Assembly (NCBI RefSeq): GCF_021513195.1
Contig: NZ_CP090974.1
Location: 193,501-257,500 of the forward strand
Length of the DNA stretch: 64,000 nt
From: Shewanella sp. OMA3-2
GTDB lineage: Bacteria > Pseudomonadota > Gammaproteobacteria > Enterobacterales > Shewanellaceae
Direction of reading: 5' to 3'
Below the pieces are notes generated by a model. The model worked only from the letters and a program-made list of their open reading frames with translations. It was not told where the DNA came from and did no database searches. Within the stretch, counting starts at the first letter, position 1; each line of letters starts with the position of its first letter. Positions 7,485-17,334 of the stretch are shown one piece after another. A program made the position numbers and the translations under genes.

Positions 7485-9907
7485 TAATTTAAATGCTCCG
7501 CGTTGACGCTATCTTGAATGGTTTGTCGTACTGAAGGACGTAATAATCCATTCGCATGGTCGCGTATGCGGAACACATCATCTAATGGCTCGCGGCTGCA
7601 TAAATACCCTAGCTCTTTTAACTTCACGCTGAGGGTGTTGTACAATTTTTTATCATAAAACTCTGGTGCGGTAATGCCGTGTAACGCCCCTAACCTTTGA
7701 GCCAATAAATGACTGTCTCGCTCAAGCTCTGCACGCTCTAGTTCAGGTTTAATACCCAGTAAATTAAAGATAATGGCGTAACGCTGTAATGTTTCACTAA
7801 CCGTTTCAGCCAATAGCTCTAACTGGGTAATATTAGCCTCGACAACAACACAACGTTTATCACCACTGATTAGATTCTCCTCAACCATTTGATCAAGTAC
7901 TAAATCAACATACGCTGGAAGATCAACAATACCCATGAATAATTCCGCTTTCATCAGCGGATAAAAGTCCTCGACCACTGCCAGAATTTGTTCACGGTTA
8001 CACTCTTCATAACGCACTAAGCAGCTGGCAATTAATGAAGGTACAATCATGATATGAATAATATTATTACGGTAATAACTCAAAGTAATTGTATGGTTAG
8101 GATCTATGGCGACAATATCCCCAAGAAGATCTTTCTCTAAGGTAAATTTATTGAGTGATAAACAGTGCTTAACAATAGATTGACCATCACCTTCAGCAAC
8201 AGATGTATAGTCTGAATAAGGTGCTTGCTTTAATAGCTTTAAATAGAAATTTAACTGACGCTCAAGCTGATGACGCTCCAACGCATTCTGCTCTGAGGCC
8301 AATAATACTAAACTGGTTAATGTCACTGAACTGGCTGCCGCGGCACCATTAATGTTGGTCATCACTTGATTGGCAAGTAAATTAACCGCTGGCGTGACCC
8401 ATGATGGCTTTTGGTCAGGATCTTTGGCAATTTCTTCACGCCAGTCAGGAGATTGTTGTTTCAAAAAGTTCTGTAAATTAATTGGTTCACCAAAGTTTAC
8501 GTAACCTTGACCAAAATTACCCAGTTTACGGATAGCGCCAAATACCTGCCAAAGCGATTCCTTCTCTTTTTTCTTACCACTCAATTCTTTATGGTAAGTA
8601 GCGACTTCCATTACATGGTCGTAACCCAGATAAACTGGCACCAAAGTCACTGGCCGCTCAATACCACGCAGCACACTGTTAATCGTCATGGCTAACATAC
8701 CGGTTTTAGGCGCAAGTAATCTGCCAGTGCGTGAACGACCCCCTTCGGTAAAGTACTCGACGGCATAACCCTTGGCGAACAATTGATCTAAATACTCACG
8801 AAAAATAGCGGTATACAATTTATTGCCATTAAAACTACGACGAATGAAGAAAGCGCCGCCACGGCGGAACATAGGGCCAGCAGGCCAGAAGTTTAAGTTG
8901 ATACCAGCTGCAATGTGCGGTGGCACCATACCTTGGTAATACAAAATATAAGACAGTAATAAATAGTCCATGTGGCTGCGATGACAAGGCACATAGACAA
9001 TTTCATGGCCATCATGATGCAGTTGACGAACTTGCTCAGCACCTTTGATGTTAATACCACTGTATAGCTTATTCCATAGCCAGGTTAAAAAGCGCTCAGC
9101 AATGCGCACTAAACTATCTGAGTAGTCGGCCGCGATTTCGTCCAGATATTCAATCGCAGTTTCACGCGCTTTTTGTTTAGAAATCTTCTTGTTTGCCGCT
9201 TCTTCTTCAATCGCCTTATTAATTGACTCAGACTTTAATAACGAAGCAAACAGCGCTTGACGGTTAGGCAGTTGCGGGCCAGTCATGACTTTACGTTGAC
9301 GACGAAAATGTACCCGTGCGACACGAATTAATTTATGGGCAATGGCTTCATCAGTCCCATGCTCATCGGCTAAATAACGTAATGACATTGCATTAGAAAA
9401 CTGCACAAAATTATGCCGACCTAGAAACAGGATCATTAACCATTTACGTAACCAGGTTGGACTTTCACGTTCAAGCACAGCGGCTTTCATCGTGTCATCT
9501 TCTTTGCCTGGAGTACGGCCCCAGTATAGACTCACTGGCACTAGTTGAATGTCTAACCCAGGCTGCTGACGATGGAGAGCTAATAAACTGGTAAAACAGT
9601 TTAAAAACTTTTCGCCACCTTCACGCTTACCAATAATGGGTTTTCGCCCTTCTAAACAAACCACTCGTGGCACTTTCATACCATCAAGTTGTAATGGTGC
9701 ATATGGACTTGGTAAGCCTAAGCCTTGGGTCATTTCGCTTAATGCGGCAGTGTCGCTAATTGACTCTGTCTTCATGACATAAACAATGGGCTTATCTGGA
9801 TCGAAGTTTAGATCTGCAAATGGGTCATGTGGCACAACTATCGTTTGCACCATCAGCTTTTGGACCCTGCGCAACACTCTAAGCATGATTGAATCTGGTT
9901 TTGACAT
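7484..9907 (-). CDS. plsB: Glycerol-3-phosphate 1-O-acyltransferase PlsB
   Basis: PlsB puts the first acyl chain on glycerol-3-phosphate using acyl-CoA or acyl-ACP at the inner membrane, committing it to phospholipid synthesis. The 807-residue length is that of the long gammaproteobacterial PlsB. The acyltransferase motif HRSHMD is at residues 309-314 (E. coli H306/D311). [10 protein letters not shown] and [14 protein letters not shown], the glycerol-3-phosphate binding blocks, follow, as does the later [10 protein letters not shown] block. The neighbour lexA is divergent, as is plsB next to lexA in many relatives. Confidence 0.97.
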   Translation of the reverse strand: MSKPDSIMLRVLRRVQKLMVQTIVVPHDPFADLNFDPDKPIVYVMKTESISDTAALSEMTQGLGLPSPYAPLQLDGMKVPRVVCLEGRKPIIGKREGGEKFLNCFTSLLALHRQQPGLDIQLVPVSLYWGRTPGKEDDTMKAAVLERESPTWLRKWLMILFLGRHNFVQFSNAMSLRYLADEHGTDEAIAHKLIRVARVHFRRQRKVMTGPQLPNRQALFASLLKSESINKAIEEEAANKKISKQKARETAIEYLDEIAADYSDSLVRIAERFLTWLWNKLYSGINIKGAEQVRQLHHDGHEIVYVPCHRSHMDYLLLSYILYYQGMVPPHIAAGINLNFWPAGPMFRRGGAFFIRRSFNGNKLYTAIFREYLDQLFAKGYAVEYFTEGGRSRTGRLLAPKTGMLAMTINSVLRGIERPVTLVPVYLGYDHVMEVATYHKELSGKKKEKESLWQVFGAIRKLGNFGQGYVNFGEPINLQNFLKQQSPDWREEIAKDPDQKPSWVTPAVNLLANQVMTNINGAAAASSVTLTSLVLLASEQNALERHQLERQLNFYLKLLKQAPYSDYTSVAEGDGQSIVKHCLSLNKFTLEKDLLGDIVAIDPNHTITLSYYRNNIIHIMIVPSLIASCLVRYEECNREQILAVVEDFYPLMKAELFMGIVDLPAYVDLVLDQMVEENLISGDKRCVVVEANITQLELLAETVSETLQRYAIIFNLLGIKPELERAELERDSHLLAQRLGALHGITAPEFYDKKLYNTLSVKLKELGYLCSREPLDDVFRIRDHANGLLRPSVRQTIQDSVNAEHLN

Positions 9908-10114
9908 AATAATATTCGCAATAAAGCCCTTTTAATATGGGCGCATAGGATACCAGAAACTGGTTACCTTTCACTATATGCTGTACACATCCAGCAGCGC
10001 TTTTAAATTCAATAACAAATAAAGTAAAACATACAATTGATAAATATAGTAAAAAAATCATTTCCAATAATAAAATTAAAAAATAATTGGTGAATACTTG
10101 CGCAAACACAAACA

Positions 10115-10149
10115 CTGTATATAATGACAGTTACTGTATAGAAAGACAG
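10115..10149 (+). promoter_or_regulatory. Two LexA (SOS) boxes controlling lexA-sulA
   Basis: Two near-consensus LexA operators (CTG-N10-CAG) occur in tandem: CTGTATATAATGACAG at 10115-10130 and CTGTATAGAAAGACAG at 10134-10149. They are centred 19 bases apart. The second overlaps the lexA ribosome-binding site (AGGA next to the ATG at 10158). Paired operators at lexA are known in E. coli and permit tight autorepression. Confidence 0.95.
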
Positions 10150-10157
10150 GAAATAAC

Positions 10158-10775
10158 ATGAGACCCTTAACACCACGCCAAGCTGAAATTTTAGAGCTTA
10201 TTAAAAACAATATCTCTGAAACTGGTATGCCACCTACTCGTGCAGAAATCGCTACACGTCTAGGTTTTAAAAGCGCAAATGCCGCTGAAGAGCATTTAAA
10301 AGCCTTGGCTAAAAAAGGGTTTATTGAAATCATGCCGGGTACATCTCGCGGTATACGATTAACCCAAGAAGATGAGCCAGAAGAAACTGGTTTACCTTTG
10401 ATTGGCCAAGTCGCAGCAGGTGAGCCTATTTTAGCGCAAGAGCATGTTGAACAATACTATCAAGTCGATCCGAATATGTTTAAACCTGTCGCAGACTTCT
10501 TATTAAGAGTTCGCGGTGACAGCATGAAAAACATCGGCATTTTAGAAGGTGATTTACTCGCCGTACATAAAATGCAGCAAGCCCGAAATGGTCAAGTCGT
10601 TGTTGCTCGTGTTGAAGATGACGTTACAGTGAAACGTTTTGAGAAAAAAGGCAATATCGTGTATTTGCATGCTGAAAATGAAGCATATGCACCTATTGAA
10701 GTAGATTTAAGTTACCAAAGCCTGACTATTGAAGGGCTTGCAGTTGGTGTAATTCGTAATGGAGAATGGTTATGA
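10158..10775 (+). CDS. lexA: SOS repressor LexA
   Basis: The 205-residue LexA represses DNA-damage genes and cleaves itself when RecA filaments form. It has an N-terminal winged helix-turn-helix ([26 protein letters not shown]), the cleavage site Ala87-Gly88 (VAAGEP), and the Ser122 (GDSM) and Lys159 (TVKRF) catalytic dyad. Two LexA boxes lie immediately upstream. The stop overlaps the sulA start as ATGA, so lexA and sulA form one SOS operon. Confidence 0.98.
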   Translation: MRPLTPRQAEILELIKNNISETGMPPTRAEIATRLGFKSANAAEEHLKALAKKGFIEIMPGTSRGIRLTQEDEPEETGLPLIGQVAAGEPILAQEHVEQYYQVDPNMFKPVADFLLRVRGDSMKNIGILEGDLLAVHKMQQARNGQVVVARVEDDVTVKRFEKKGNIVYLHAENEAYAPIEVDLSYQSLTIEGLAVGVIRNGEWL

Positions 10776-11290
10776 ACAAACTAATGGGTACATCCCCGCG
10801 TCATCCTGGTTTATGGGTAGATATGCCAACTGCAGATATTAATTTAGTGCAGCCTATCACCACACTCCAAACTGAAACCAACGGTAAAATAGAACTCGGT
10901 CAATATGCTAGCCAATTAGCGCAATTAAGCCAACAAGGCCGCTGGATTGTGCTAATTAACCCCGCCAATATCAATTACAAACAGATGTTAGCTAGTGCAG
11001 GGGTTAGAATGGACCGCGTATTGTTAGTGCATGCGAAGGACGAAATTGAAACACTTTGGGCAATGGAAAAAGCATTAACCAGTGGTACATCTAGTGCAGT
11101 TATTTCATGGACTCAACCTTTAGATGCGCGCGACAGTCGCCGATTAGAGTTAGTTGCAAAAAGTGCCCGAGCATTAGGTGTCGTGATTGAGGATGTAAGC
11201 ACTCACTTAGGCACTAGTTTGGCAACCAAAGCGCTTATTTCAAATCAAAATAATGCTGTTAAAACAATTAATTTCACTTCATTTCATTAA
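10772..11290 (+). CDS. sulA: SOS cell division inhibitor SulA-like protein
   Basis: A 172-residue protein translated from the ATG at 10772, which overlaps the lexA stop (ATGA) and has GGAG seven bases upstream; an in-frame ATG two codons earlier is less well placed. It resembles the SulA/RecA-like fold family ([28 protein letters not shown]-like core then an Arg-rich segment [15 protein letters not shown]). SulA binds FtsZ and blocks septation during DNA damage. The lexA-sulA operon arrangement is known in Shewanella, Vibrio and Pseudomonas relatives and supports the call. The terminator at 11312-11338 follows. Confidence 0.85.
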   Translation: MNKLMGTSPRHPGLWVDMPTADINLVQPITTLQTETNGKIELGQYASQLAQLSQQGRWIVLINPANINYKQMLASAGVRMDRVLLVHAKDEIETLWAMEKALTSGTSSAVISWTQPLDARDSRRLELVAKSARALGVVIEDVSTHLGTSLATKALISNQNNAVKTINFTSFH

Positions 11291-11311
11291 TAGTAAATGG
11301 CGTGTTTACTG

Positions 11312-11338
11312 AGCCCTGTCTATGTACAGGGCTTTTTT
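11312..11338 (+). terminator. Rho-independent terminator after sulA
   Basis: Stem AGCCCTGT/ACAGGGCT with a six-base loop, followed by T6. It ends the lexA-sulA transcript. Confidence 0.92.
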
Positions 11339-11364
11339 ATGCAAACTTTCAGCTAATTAGCAAT

Positions 11365-11386
11365 AAAAGTGATCTTGATCAATGTT
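11365..11386 (+). promoter_or_regulatory. CRP-like binding site upstream of the cox operon
   Basis: The core GTGATCTTGATCAA, flanked by an A run and TGTT, matches the E. coli CRP consensus at 17 of 22 positions by eye. It lies about 310 bases before the coxB start codon. In Shewanella, CRP is a major regulator of respiratory genes, so cAMP-CRP control of the oxidase operon is plausible. The rest of 11387-11678 holds the presumed promoter and leader, where I see no gene. Confidence 0.55.
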
Positions 11387-11678
11387 TAATCTACAAGTAA
11401 TGTATTTAACAGGGTTGAAACATTTTTAACCTAATTAAAACGCTACAGTCTAGATTTTATCTGACAGATAAAAGCGTCAAATCAGAATTGATAAGTTCAG
11501 TTGTAGGTACCGGCGTGGTGCACATAAATACAAATCAGTAAGCCTTAACGCTTACAACCACCAAGGTACTTTGAGGTCATCAAGCTTTTTTGGGAACCGA
11601 AGAGTTTACATAGAGCAGAGACTTACTGTGTGGCTCTTCTTTGTAGTTGCTATTCGCAATTGGCAGAGGAGAAGTCTT

Positions 11679-13256
11679 GTGAAGCAATGGTTGTATTGTG
11701 TAATGGCGGTGTTACTGGCACCTCCACTTGGGGCAAAAGAAATGCCCCTCAACATGACAAAGGGTGTAACGGATATCAGTGGTCAGGTTTATGACCTCCA
11801 TATGATCATTCTTTATATTTGTTGTGCTATTGGTGTTGTGGTGTTTGGGATCATGATTTACTCGATGATCTATCACCGTAAATCCAAAGGCGCTGTCGCG
11901 GCAAATTTTCATGAAAGTACCAAAGTAGAAATTGCTTGGACCATGATCCCATTTGTTATTCTAATTGGTATGGCCATTCCAGCCACTAAAACCTTGATCG
12001 CTATGGAAGATCCGTCAGATGCGGACTTAACCATTAAAATCACCGGTTCGCAGTGGAAATGGCATTACAGCTATTTTAATGAAGATGTCGAGTTCTATAG
12101 CATTTTATCCACCCCACGTACCCAAATTGAAGGTAATGAAACCAAAAGTGCAACCTACTTGTTAGAAGTCGATAAACCTTTGGTATTACCCCTTAATCGT
12201 AAAGTGCGTTTTTTAATGACATCCGATGATGTTATCCACTCTTGGTGGGTACCGGCATTTGCCGTTAAAAAAGATGCTAACCCAGGCTTTATTAATGAAG
12301 CATGGACACGAATCGACAAAGCTGGCATTTACCGTGGCCAATGTGCCGAATTATGCGGTAAAGACCATGGATTCATGCCCATCGTAGTACAGGCGCTGCC
12401 TGAAGCTGAGTACGATGCCTGGCTTATAGATCAGAAAAAACTTGCCAGTAATGCTGCTGCCGCTGCGCAAGCTGCATTATCAGAAACTCTTTCAAAAGAA
12501 GAGTTAATGACTAAAGGTGAGCAAATCTATCTATCTACTTGTGCAGCGTGTCACCAACCTAACGGTGCTGGCTTACCTGGTGTATTCCCTTCTCTTATTG
12601 GCAGCCCATTGATTAAAGGCCCTTCTGATGGTCATATTGACATTGTGCTCAATGGTAAGCCCGGAACGGCAATGCAATCATTTGCAAAACAGTTGAGCGC
12701 CAAAGATATTGCCGCTGTTGTCACTTATGAGCGTAATGCTTGGGGCAACAACACTGGTGATGTAATTCAGGCTGTTGATGTAAGCAATGTTGCCAGTGGT
12801 GCAGCCGCTAATACCACAGAGCCCAATGCACAAGATGCTAGCACTCCGCCCGTTGCACCTACCGATGTGGTAGAGCAAGTCAATGATGTGGTTGAAAAAG
12901 CCGTCGAGATTATCGCCGAGGTTAAAGAGATAGATTTATCAGAATTAACCCATGAGCAATTAATGACAGAAGGTTTACAGGTATACACATCCTCTTGTGC
13001 AGCTTGTCACCAAGCTACAGGTGCAGGTTTACCTGGTGCATTCCCATCATTGATTGGTAGCCCTATCATTACAGGCCCTGTTGATGCGCATATCAATATC
13101 GTTCATAACGGTAAGCCAGGTACTGCAATGCAAGCTTTCGCGAGTTCTTTGACACCACGCCAAATGGCTGCGGTGATCACTTACGAGCGTAATGCATGGG
13201 GTAACAACTCTGGCGATACGGTGCAAGCTGCCGATGTTAATAGCCATGGACAGTAG
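11679..13256 (+). CDS. coxB: Cytochrome c oxidase subunit II with two fused cytochrome c domains
   Basis: Subunit II of an aa3/caa3-type oxidase. I place the start at the GTG at 11679, which has AGAGGAG seven bases upstream and gives a proper signal peptide (KQWLYCVMAVLLAPPLGAKE). An upstream open extension to 11571 is not protein-like. Two membrane helices follow (about 40-62 and 88-110). The CuA site is complete: His187 (HSWW) and CAELCGKDHGFM with Cys222, Cys226 and His230. Two cytochrome c modules follow, each with CAACH (residues 288-292 and 440-444), each containing the run LPG-x-FPSLIGSP and ending in TYERNAWGNN. They are joined by an Ala/Val/Thr-rich linker. Electrons would pass haem to haem to CuA. 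Confidence 0.95.
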   Translation: MKQWLYCVMAVLLAPPLGAKEMPLNMTKGVTDISGQVYDLHMIILYICCAIGVVVFGIMIYSMIYHRKSKGAVAANFHESTKVEIAWTMIPFVILIGMAIPATKTLIAMEDPSDADLTIKITGSQWKWHYSYFNEDVEFYSILSTPRTQIEGNETKSATYLLEVDKPLVLPLNRKVRFLMTSDDVIHSWWVPAFAVKKDANPGFINEAWTRIDKAGIYRGQCAELCGKDHGFMPIVVQALPEAEYDAWLIDQKKLASNAAAAAQAALSETLSKEELMTKGEQIYLSTCAACHQPNGAGLPGVFPSLIGSPLIKGPSDGHIDIVLNGKPGTAMQSFAKQLSAKDIAAVVTYERNAWGNNTGDVIQAVDVSNVASGAAANTTEPNAQDASTPPVAPTDVVEQVNDVVEKAVEIIAEVKEIDLSELTHEQLMTEGLQVYTSSCAACHQATGAGLPGAFPSLIGSPIITGPVDAHINIVHNGKPGTAMQAFASSLTPRQMAAVITYERNAWGNNSGDTVQAADVNSHGQ

Positions 13257-13266
13257 GGGATAATTA

Positions 13267-14855
13267 ATGAGCACAACTACGCACGATACTGCAGTCCATG
13301 ACGATCATCATCATGGTGCCCCTAAAGGCATTATGCGCTGGCTGCTAACCACTAACCATAAAGACATTGGTTCTTTGTATTTATGGTTCAGTTTTATAAT
13401 GTTTTTAACCGGCGGCGCCATGGCAATGGTGATCCGCGCCGAGTTATTTCAACCTGGCTTACAGCTAGTTGAACCTAACTTTTTCAATCAGATGACCACA
13501 GTTCATGGTCTTATCATGGTATTTGGTGCTGTTATGCCAGCCTTTACAGGCTTAGCTAACTGGCTAATACCTATGATGATTGGTGCGCCAGATATGGCAT
13601 TGCCTCGCATGAACAACTGGAGTTTTTGGATTTTACCCTTCGCCTTTGCCATGCTACTTAGCACATTATTCATGGAAGGCGGTGGGCCTAACTTTGGTTG
13701 GACATTCTACGCACCGTTGTCAACAACCTACAGCCCAGATAGCACTGCACTGTTTGTATTTTCGATACACATTATGGGGATAAGCTCGATTATGGGCGCA
13801 ATCAACGTGATTGTGACCATAGTCAATATGCGTGCACCGGCATGACATGGATGAAGTTACCTTTATTCGTGTGGACATGGCTTATTACCGCATTCCTGCT
13901 GATTGCAGTAATGCCGGTACTGGCTGGCGCAGTCACTATGGTATTAACCGATAAATACTTCGGCACTAGCTTTTTTGATGCCGCGGGTGGTGGCGACCCT
14001 GTTATGTTCCAGCATATTTTCTGGTTCTTTGGTCATCCAGAAGTGTACATCATGATTTTACCTTCATTCGGTATTATCTCTGCCATTGTGCCCGCCTTTA
14101 GCCGTAAAAAGCTATTTGGGTATTCGTCAATGGTATATGCAACCGCCAGTATTGCGGTGCTGTCATTCTTAGTGTGGGCACATCATATGTTCACTACTGG
14201 TATGCCGGTATTTGCTGAACTGTTCTTTATGTATTGTACTATGCTGATTGCCGTACCAACGGGGGTGAAAATATTTAACTGGGTAGCAACCATGTGGCGT
14301 GGTTCTTTAACGTTTGAAACGCCTATGTTATTTGCTATCGCCTTTATTATTTTATTCACCATTGGCGGTTTCTCTGGACTCATGCTGGCCATTACACCAG
14401 CGGACTTCCAGTACCATGACACCTATTTTGTGGTGGCCCATTTCCATTATGTACTGGTCACTGGGGCAATATTCTCCATTATGGCCGCGGCTTACTATTG
14501 GCTGCCTAAATGGACCGGTCATATGTACAGCGAAACTTTAGGTAAATGGCATTTCTGGTGCTCGGTTATTTCGGTTAACGTACTGTTTTTCCCTATGCAT
14601 TTCTTAGGACTTGCGGGTATGCCACGTCGAATTCCTGACTACGCTATTCAGTTTGCCGACGTTAACCAGATTGTCTCTATTGGTGGATTTGCCTTTGGAT
14701 TATCTCAGCTTATTTTCTTAGCCGTAGTGCTTAAATGCATTAAAGGCGGTGAAAAAGCACCAGATAAACCATGGGAAGGTGCTGAAGGATTGGAATGGAC
14801 TATTCCAAGCCCTGCTCCTTATCACTCATTTACCACTCCACCAGAGGTAAAATGA
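13267..14855 (+). pseudogene. coxA: Cytochrome c oxidase subunit I, reading frame broken by one missing base
   Basis: Subunit I carries haems a/a3 and CuB and reduces oxygen. The N-terminal 192 codons (13267-13845) end in RAPA-stop, and the rest (13842-14855) resumes in the next frame with [13 protein letters not shown]. Restoring one G in the GG at 13839-13840 (CCGG to CCGGG) gives the family sequence [15 protein letters not shown] and an uninterrupted protein of 529 residues, the normal length. All functional blocks survive: [17 protein letters not shown] (His-Tyr crosslink), AHHMFTTG, and [14 protein letters not shown] (haem ligands). The downstream ATG overlaps the stop (ATGA), so two polypeptides could be made, but a split at this point is not known to work. 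Sequencing error is my leading explanation. Confidence 0.9.
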
Positions 14856-14856
14856 G

Positions 14857-15420
14857 ATGACTCAGCCAACAAAATCGAATCGTAAATTACTGACCATGCT
14901 TGTTTTGGGCGCTGTGGGTATGTTTGGCTTTGGTTTTGCGTTGGTGCCTTTGTATGACGTGCTGTGTGATGCCTTGGGAATCAATGGAAAACCCCAAAAC
15001 ACCGCCAGCACTTATCAAGCGGTCGTTGTAGATAAAAGCCGCACCGTTACCATTGAATTTGTCGCGCAGGTGCAATCTGATATGTCGTGGGAATTTAAGC
15101 CTCAGGTCAATCGCATTACAGTACACCCTGGTGAGCTTACCCATGCGAAGTTTTATGCCAAAAACTTATCGACAAAAGACACGGTTGGCCAAGCGATACC
15201 TTCGGTATCGCCTGGTCAAGGTGCTGCTTATTTCAATAAAACAGAATGCTTTTGTTTTAATCAACAACCGTTAGCGGCATCAGCAAGTGCTGAACTTCCA
15301 CTGGTTTTTTACGTGGATCCTGACTTACCAGAATCCATTAATACATTGACTCTCTCTTATACCCTTTATGACATTACCGACAAAGTCGGTGGTGGTATAA
15401 AGCAAGGAGCAGCAAAATGA
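14857..15420 (+). CDS. ctaG: Cytochrome c oxidase assembly protein CtaG (Cox11 family)
   Basis: CtaG/Cox11 delivers copper to the CuB centre of subunit I from the periplasmic side. The protein is 187 residues. One N-terminal membrane helix (LLTMLVLGAVGMFGFGFALVPLY) leads into the immunoglobulin-like domain. The copper-binding CFCF motif is present (FNKTECFCFNQQPL). The NGKPQNT segment near residue 43 is also typical. It starts directly after coxA and its stop overlaps the coxC start as ATGA. Confidence 0.96.
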   Translation: MTQPTKSNRKLLTMLVLGAVGMFGFGFALVPLYDVLCDALGINGKPQNTASTYQAVVVDKSRTVTIEFVAQVQSDMSWEFKPQVNRITVHPGELTHAKFYAKNLSTKDTVGQAIPSVSPGQGAAYFNKTECFCFNQQPLAASASAELPLVFYVDPDLPESINTLTLSYTLYDITDKVGGGIKQGAAK

Positions 15421-16292
15421 CCACAAAGCATGAAGCCTATTATGTGCCAGCACAAAGTGCCTGGCCTATCATTGGTGCAATTGGCCTGTTTTTGATCGCC
15501 TTTGGCGCAGGCAGCTACGTACAACAACTATCAACCGAATCTAGCTATGGCGGTTATATTTTAATAACCGGTATCGCTGTAATCATATTTATGATTTTTG
15601 GTTGGTTCAAAACCGTGATTGATGAATCGATGTCCGGCTTGTACTCGGCACAAATGGACCGCTCTTTTCGCCAAGGAATGAGCTGGTTTATTTTTTCTGA
15701 AATCATGTTCTTCGGGGCATTTTTTGGCGCGTTATTTTACGCCAGAATGATTGCAATGCCCTGGTTAGGTGGCGCATCAAATAATGCTATGACCCATGAA
15801 GTATTATGGCCAGCATTTGAAGCCGTATGGCCACTGGTTAAAACTCCAGACGGCACAACCACTGAAGCCATGCCGTGGACAGGTTTACCCCTTATCAATA
15901 CGATATTGCTATTAACCTCTTCAGTGACATTACACTTTGCTCACACGAGTTTAGAAAAAGCGAAACGTACACCATTGAAAATTTGGTTAGGACTAACCAT
16001 TCTTTTAGGGATCGCGTTCTTGTTTTTACAAGTGGAAGAATATAGCCATGCTTACCATGAAATGGGCTTAACGCTTGAGTCGGGTATTTATGGCAACACC
16101 TTCTTCTTGCTAACCGGTTTTCACGGCATGCACGTCACCTTAGGGACAGTGTTTTTAATTGTACTGTTTTTAAGGGTATTGAAGGGTCACTTCACCCAAG
16201 ATAAACATTTTGCCTTTCAAGCAGGTAGCTGGTATTGGCACTTTGTTGATGTGGTTTGGTTATGTTTATTTGTGTTTGTTTACGTGTTGTAG
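15417..16292 (+). CDS. coxC: Cytochrome c oxidase subunit III
   Basis: A 291-residue integral membrane protein with about seven helices, the third core subunit of the oxidase. The block RQGMSWFIFSEIMFFGAFFGALF and the ending HFVDVVWLCLFVFVY are family signatures. The conserved GFHGMHVTLGTVFL region is also intact. Subunit III stabilises the oxidase during turnover. It overlaps ctaG by four bases, so the genes are coupled. The next gene, on the other strand, is a small DUF2909 protein. Confidence 0.97.
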   Translation: MTTKHEAYYVPAQSAWPIIGAIGLFLIAFGAGSYVQQLSTESSYGGYILITGIAVIIFMIFGWFKTVIDESMSGLYSAQMDRSFRQGMSWFIFSEIMFFGAFFGALFYARMIAMPWLGGASNNAMTHEVLWPAFEAVWPLVKTPDGTTTEAMPWTGLPLINTILLLTSSVTLHFAHTSLEKAKRTPLKIWLGLTILLGIAFLFLQVEEYSHAYHEMGLTLESGIYGNTFFLLTGFHGMHVTLGTVFLIVLFLRVLKGHFTQDKHFAFQAGSWYWHFVDVVWLCLFVFVYVL

Positions 16293-16312
16293 CAACGAGT
16301 AAATAGCACATA

Positions 16313-16531
16313 TTAGTAAGGCCGTGGGTTAGGATCGATAATGCCTAATCCCATGGCAATTAATAATAAAATAACCACTAATGCAGAAAACATCACCCTA
16401 CGCCCTAAAAAGCGACTCATAGGCTGACTGTTTTCACCTCTCACCATAATAAATAATGCGCGAGCTAAATTAAATAGAATGAATACAAGCAGTAGCACTA
16501 ATACTAATTTAACGAACAGAGGGGCTGTCAC
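16313..16531 (-). CDS. DUF2909 small membrane protein, antisense within the cox operon
   Basis: A 72-residue protein with two hydrophobic helices. The start is the GTG at 16531, with AAAGGA six bases upstream; the open frame extends further, but that part is not family-like. The sequence features FNLARALFIMVRGENSQPMS and RRVMFSALVVILLL and the ending DPNPRPY, which I recognise as DUF2909. This family is regularly found, on the opposite strand, between coxC and the SURF1 gene in gammaproteobacterial oxidase clusters. Its function is unknown; a role in oxidase assembly is only an inference from position. Confidence 0.85.
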   Translation of the reverse strand: MTAPLFVKLVLVLLLVFILFNLARALFIMVRGENSQPMSRFLGRRVMFSALVVILLLIAMGLGIIDPNPRPY

Positions 16532-16541
16532 AGGCAATCCT

Positions 16542-17294
16542 TTGGCGGGTTTAGGTTGGGCCGCGTTTGTTTTTGTTGCTATTACTGTGAGCGTGTTTAG
16601 CATTTTGGTCAAGTTAGGTTTATGGCAGCTTGAACGAGCTGAATTCAAACAGGCTTGGGAACAAACGTTAATTGAAAGACAAAATCAGGCCGCCATTAAC
16701 TTTAAGTCCTTACAGCATATTATTGCTTCGCAAATCGCCGATGCGTCTGAGACAAATATTTTAACCGGCTACCGTGTTGCCGTGTCAGCCTCACCGGTTT
16801 CTGACCAAGTATTATTACTCGACAATCAAGTATATCAAGGCCAGGTGGGTTACTTGGCCTACCAGGTATTTCAAGTAAAACCGACTGCGCCTAGATTATT
16901 AGTCGAACTTGGCTTTACACCTGCCAATAAAGATCGTCGTATTTTGCCCCAAATTAACCCTATCCCAGCTGGACGTTACAAATTACTCGGGCGAATTTAT
17001 CAAAAACAAACTAATCCACTTAGCGACCATCTTATGGCTGAAAGTGGTAATCCTATGCGCTTTCAAAATATCGCCATAGAAGAGTTATCACAAACACTGG
17101 GGTATCCATTATTACCAGTGGTTTTACAACCTGACAATGTGCCCCATATGGATTTACCACAACCTTGGCAACCCATTCCGTTATCGGCAAACAAACACCA
17201 AGGATATGCACTGCAATGGTTCACTATGGCCGCTGTGTTTTTAGGATTAATGACTTGGTTGACGCTAAAAAAGTGGCGGCAATTAAGACGTTAA
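16542..17294 (+). CDS. SURF1 family cytochrome oxidase assembly protein
   Basis: SURF1 proteins sit in the membrane with a periplasmic domain between two helices and help insert haem a into subunit I. Visible are the first helix (GWAAFVFVAITVSVFSILVK), the conserved LGLWQLERAEFK motif right after it, the central VLLDNQVYQGQVGYLAYQVF region, and a C-terminal helix (ALQWFTMAAVFLGLMTWLTL). The start is uncertain. An ATG at 16479 would add 21 low-complexity residues encoded antisense to the DUF2909 gene and has no ribosome site. The TTG at 16542 gives the usual short N-terminus and avoids the overlap. I prefer the TTG, with modest confidence on that point. Confidence 0.88.
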   Translation: MAGLGWAAFVFVAITVSVFSILVKLGLWQLERAEFKQAWEQTLIERQNQAAINFKSLQHIIASQIADASETNILTGYRVAVSASPVSDQVLLLDNQVYQGQVGYLAYQVFQVKPTAPRLLVELGFTPANKDRRILPQINPIPAGRYKLLGRIYQKQTNPLSDHLMAESGNPMRFQNIAIEELSQTLGYPLLPVVLQPDNVPHMDLPQPWQPIPLSANKHQGYALQWFTMAAVFLGLMTWLTLKKWRQLRR

Positions 17295-17334
17295 ATATTT
17301 TCCCATTATATAACAAGTAATAAGAGGAGAGAGA

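Noticed and set aside
9879..10333. Hydrophobic open frames antisense to the plsB-lexA spacer and lexA
   Set aside because: They overlap lexA and its operators, have poor starts, and AT-rich DNA gives hydrophobic chance translations.
13842..14855. Second half of coxA as a genuine separate gene starting at ATGA
   Set aside because: It starts in the middle of a conserved loop between helices, and one added base restores the universal sequence; I treat it as one broken gene.
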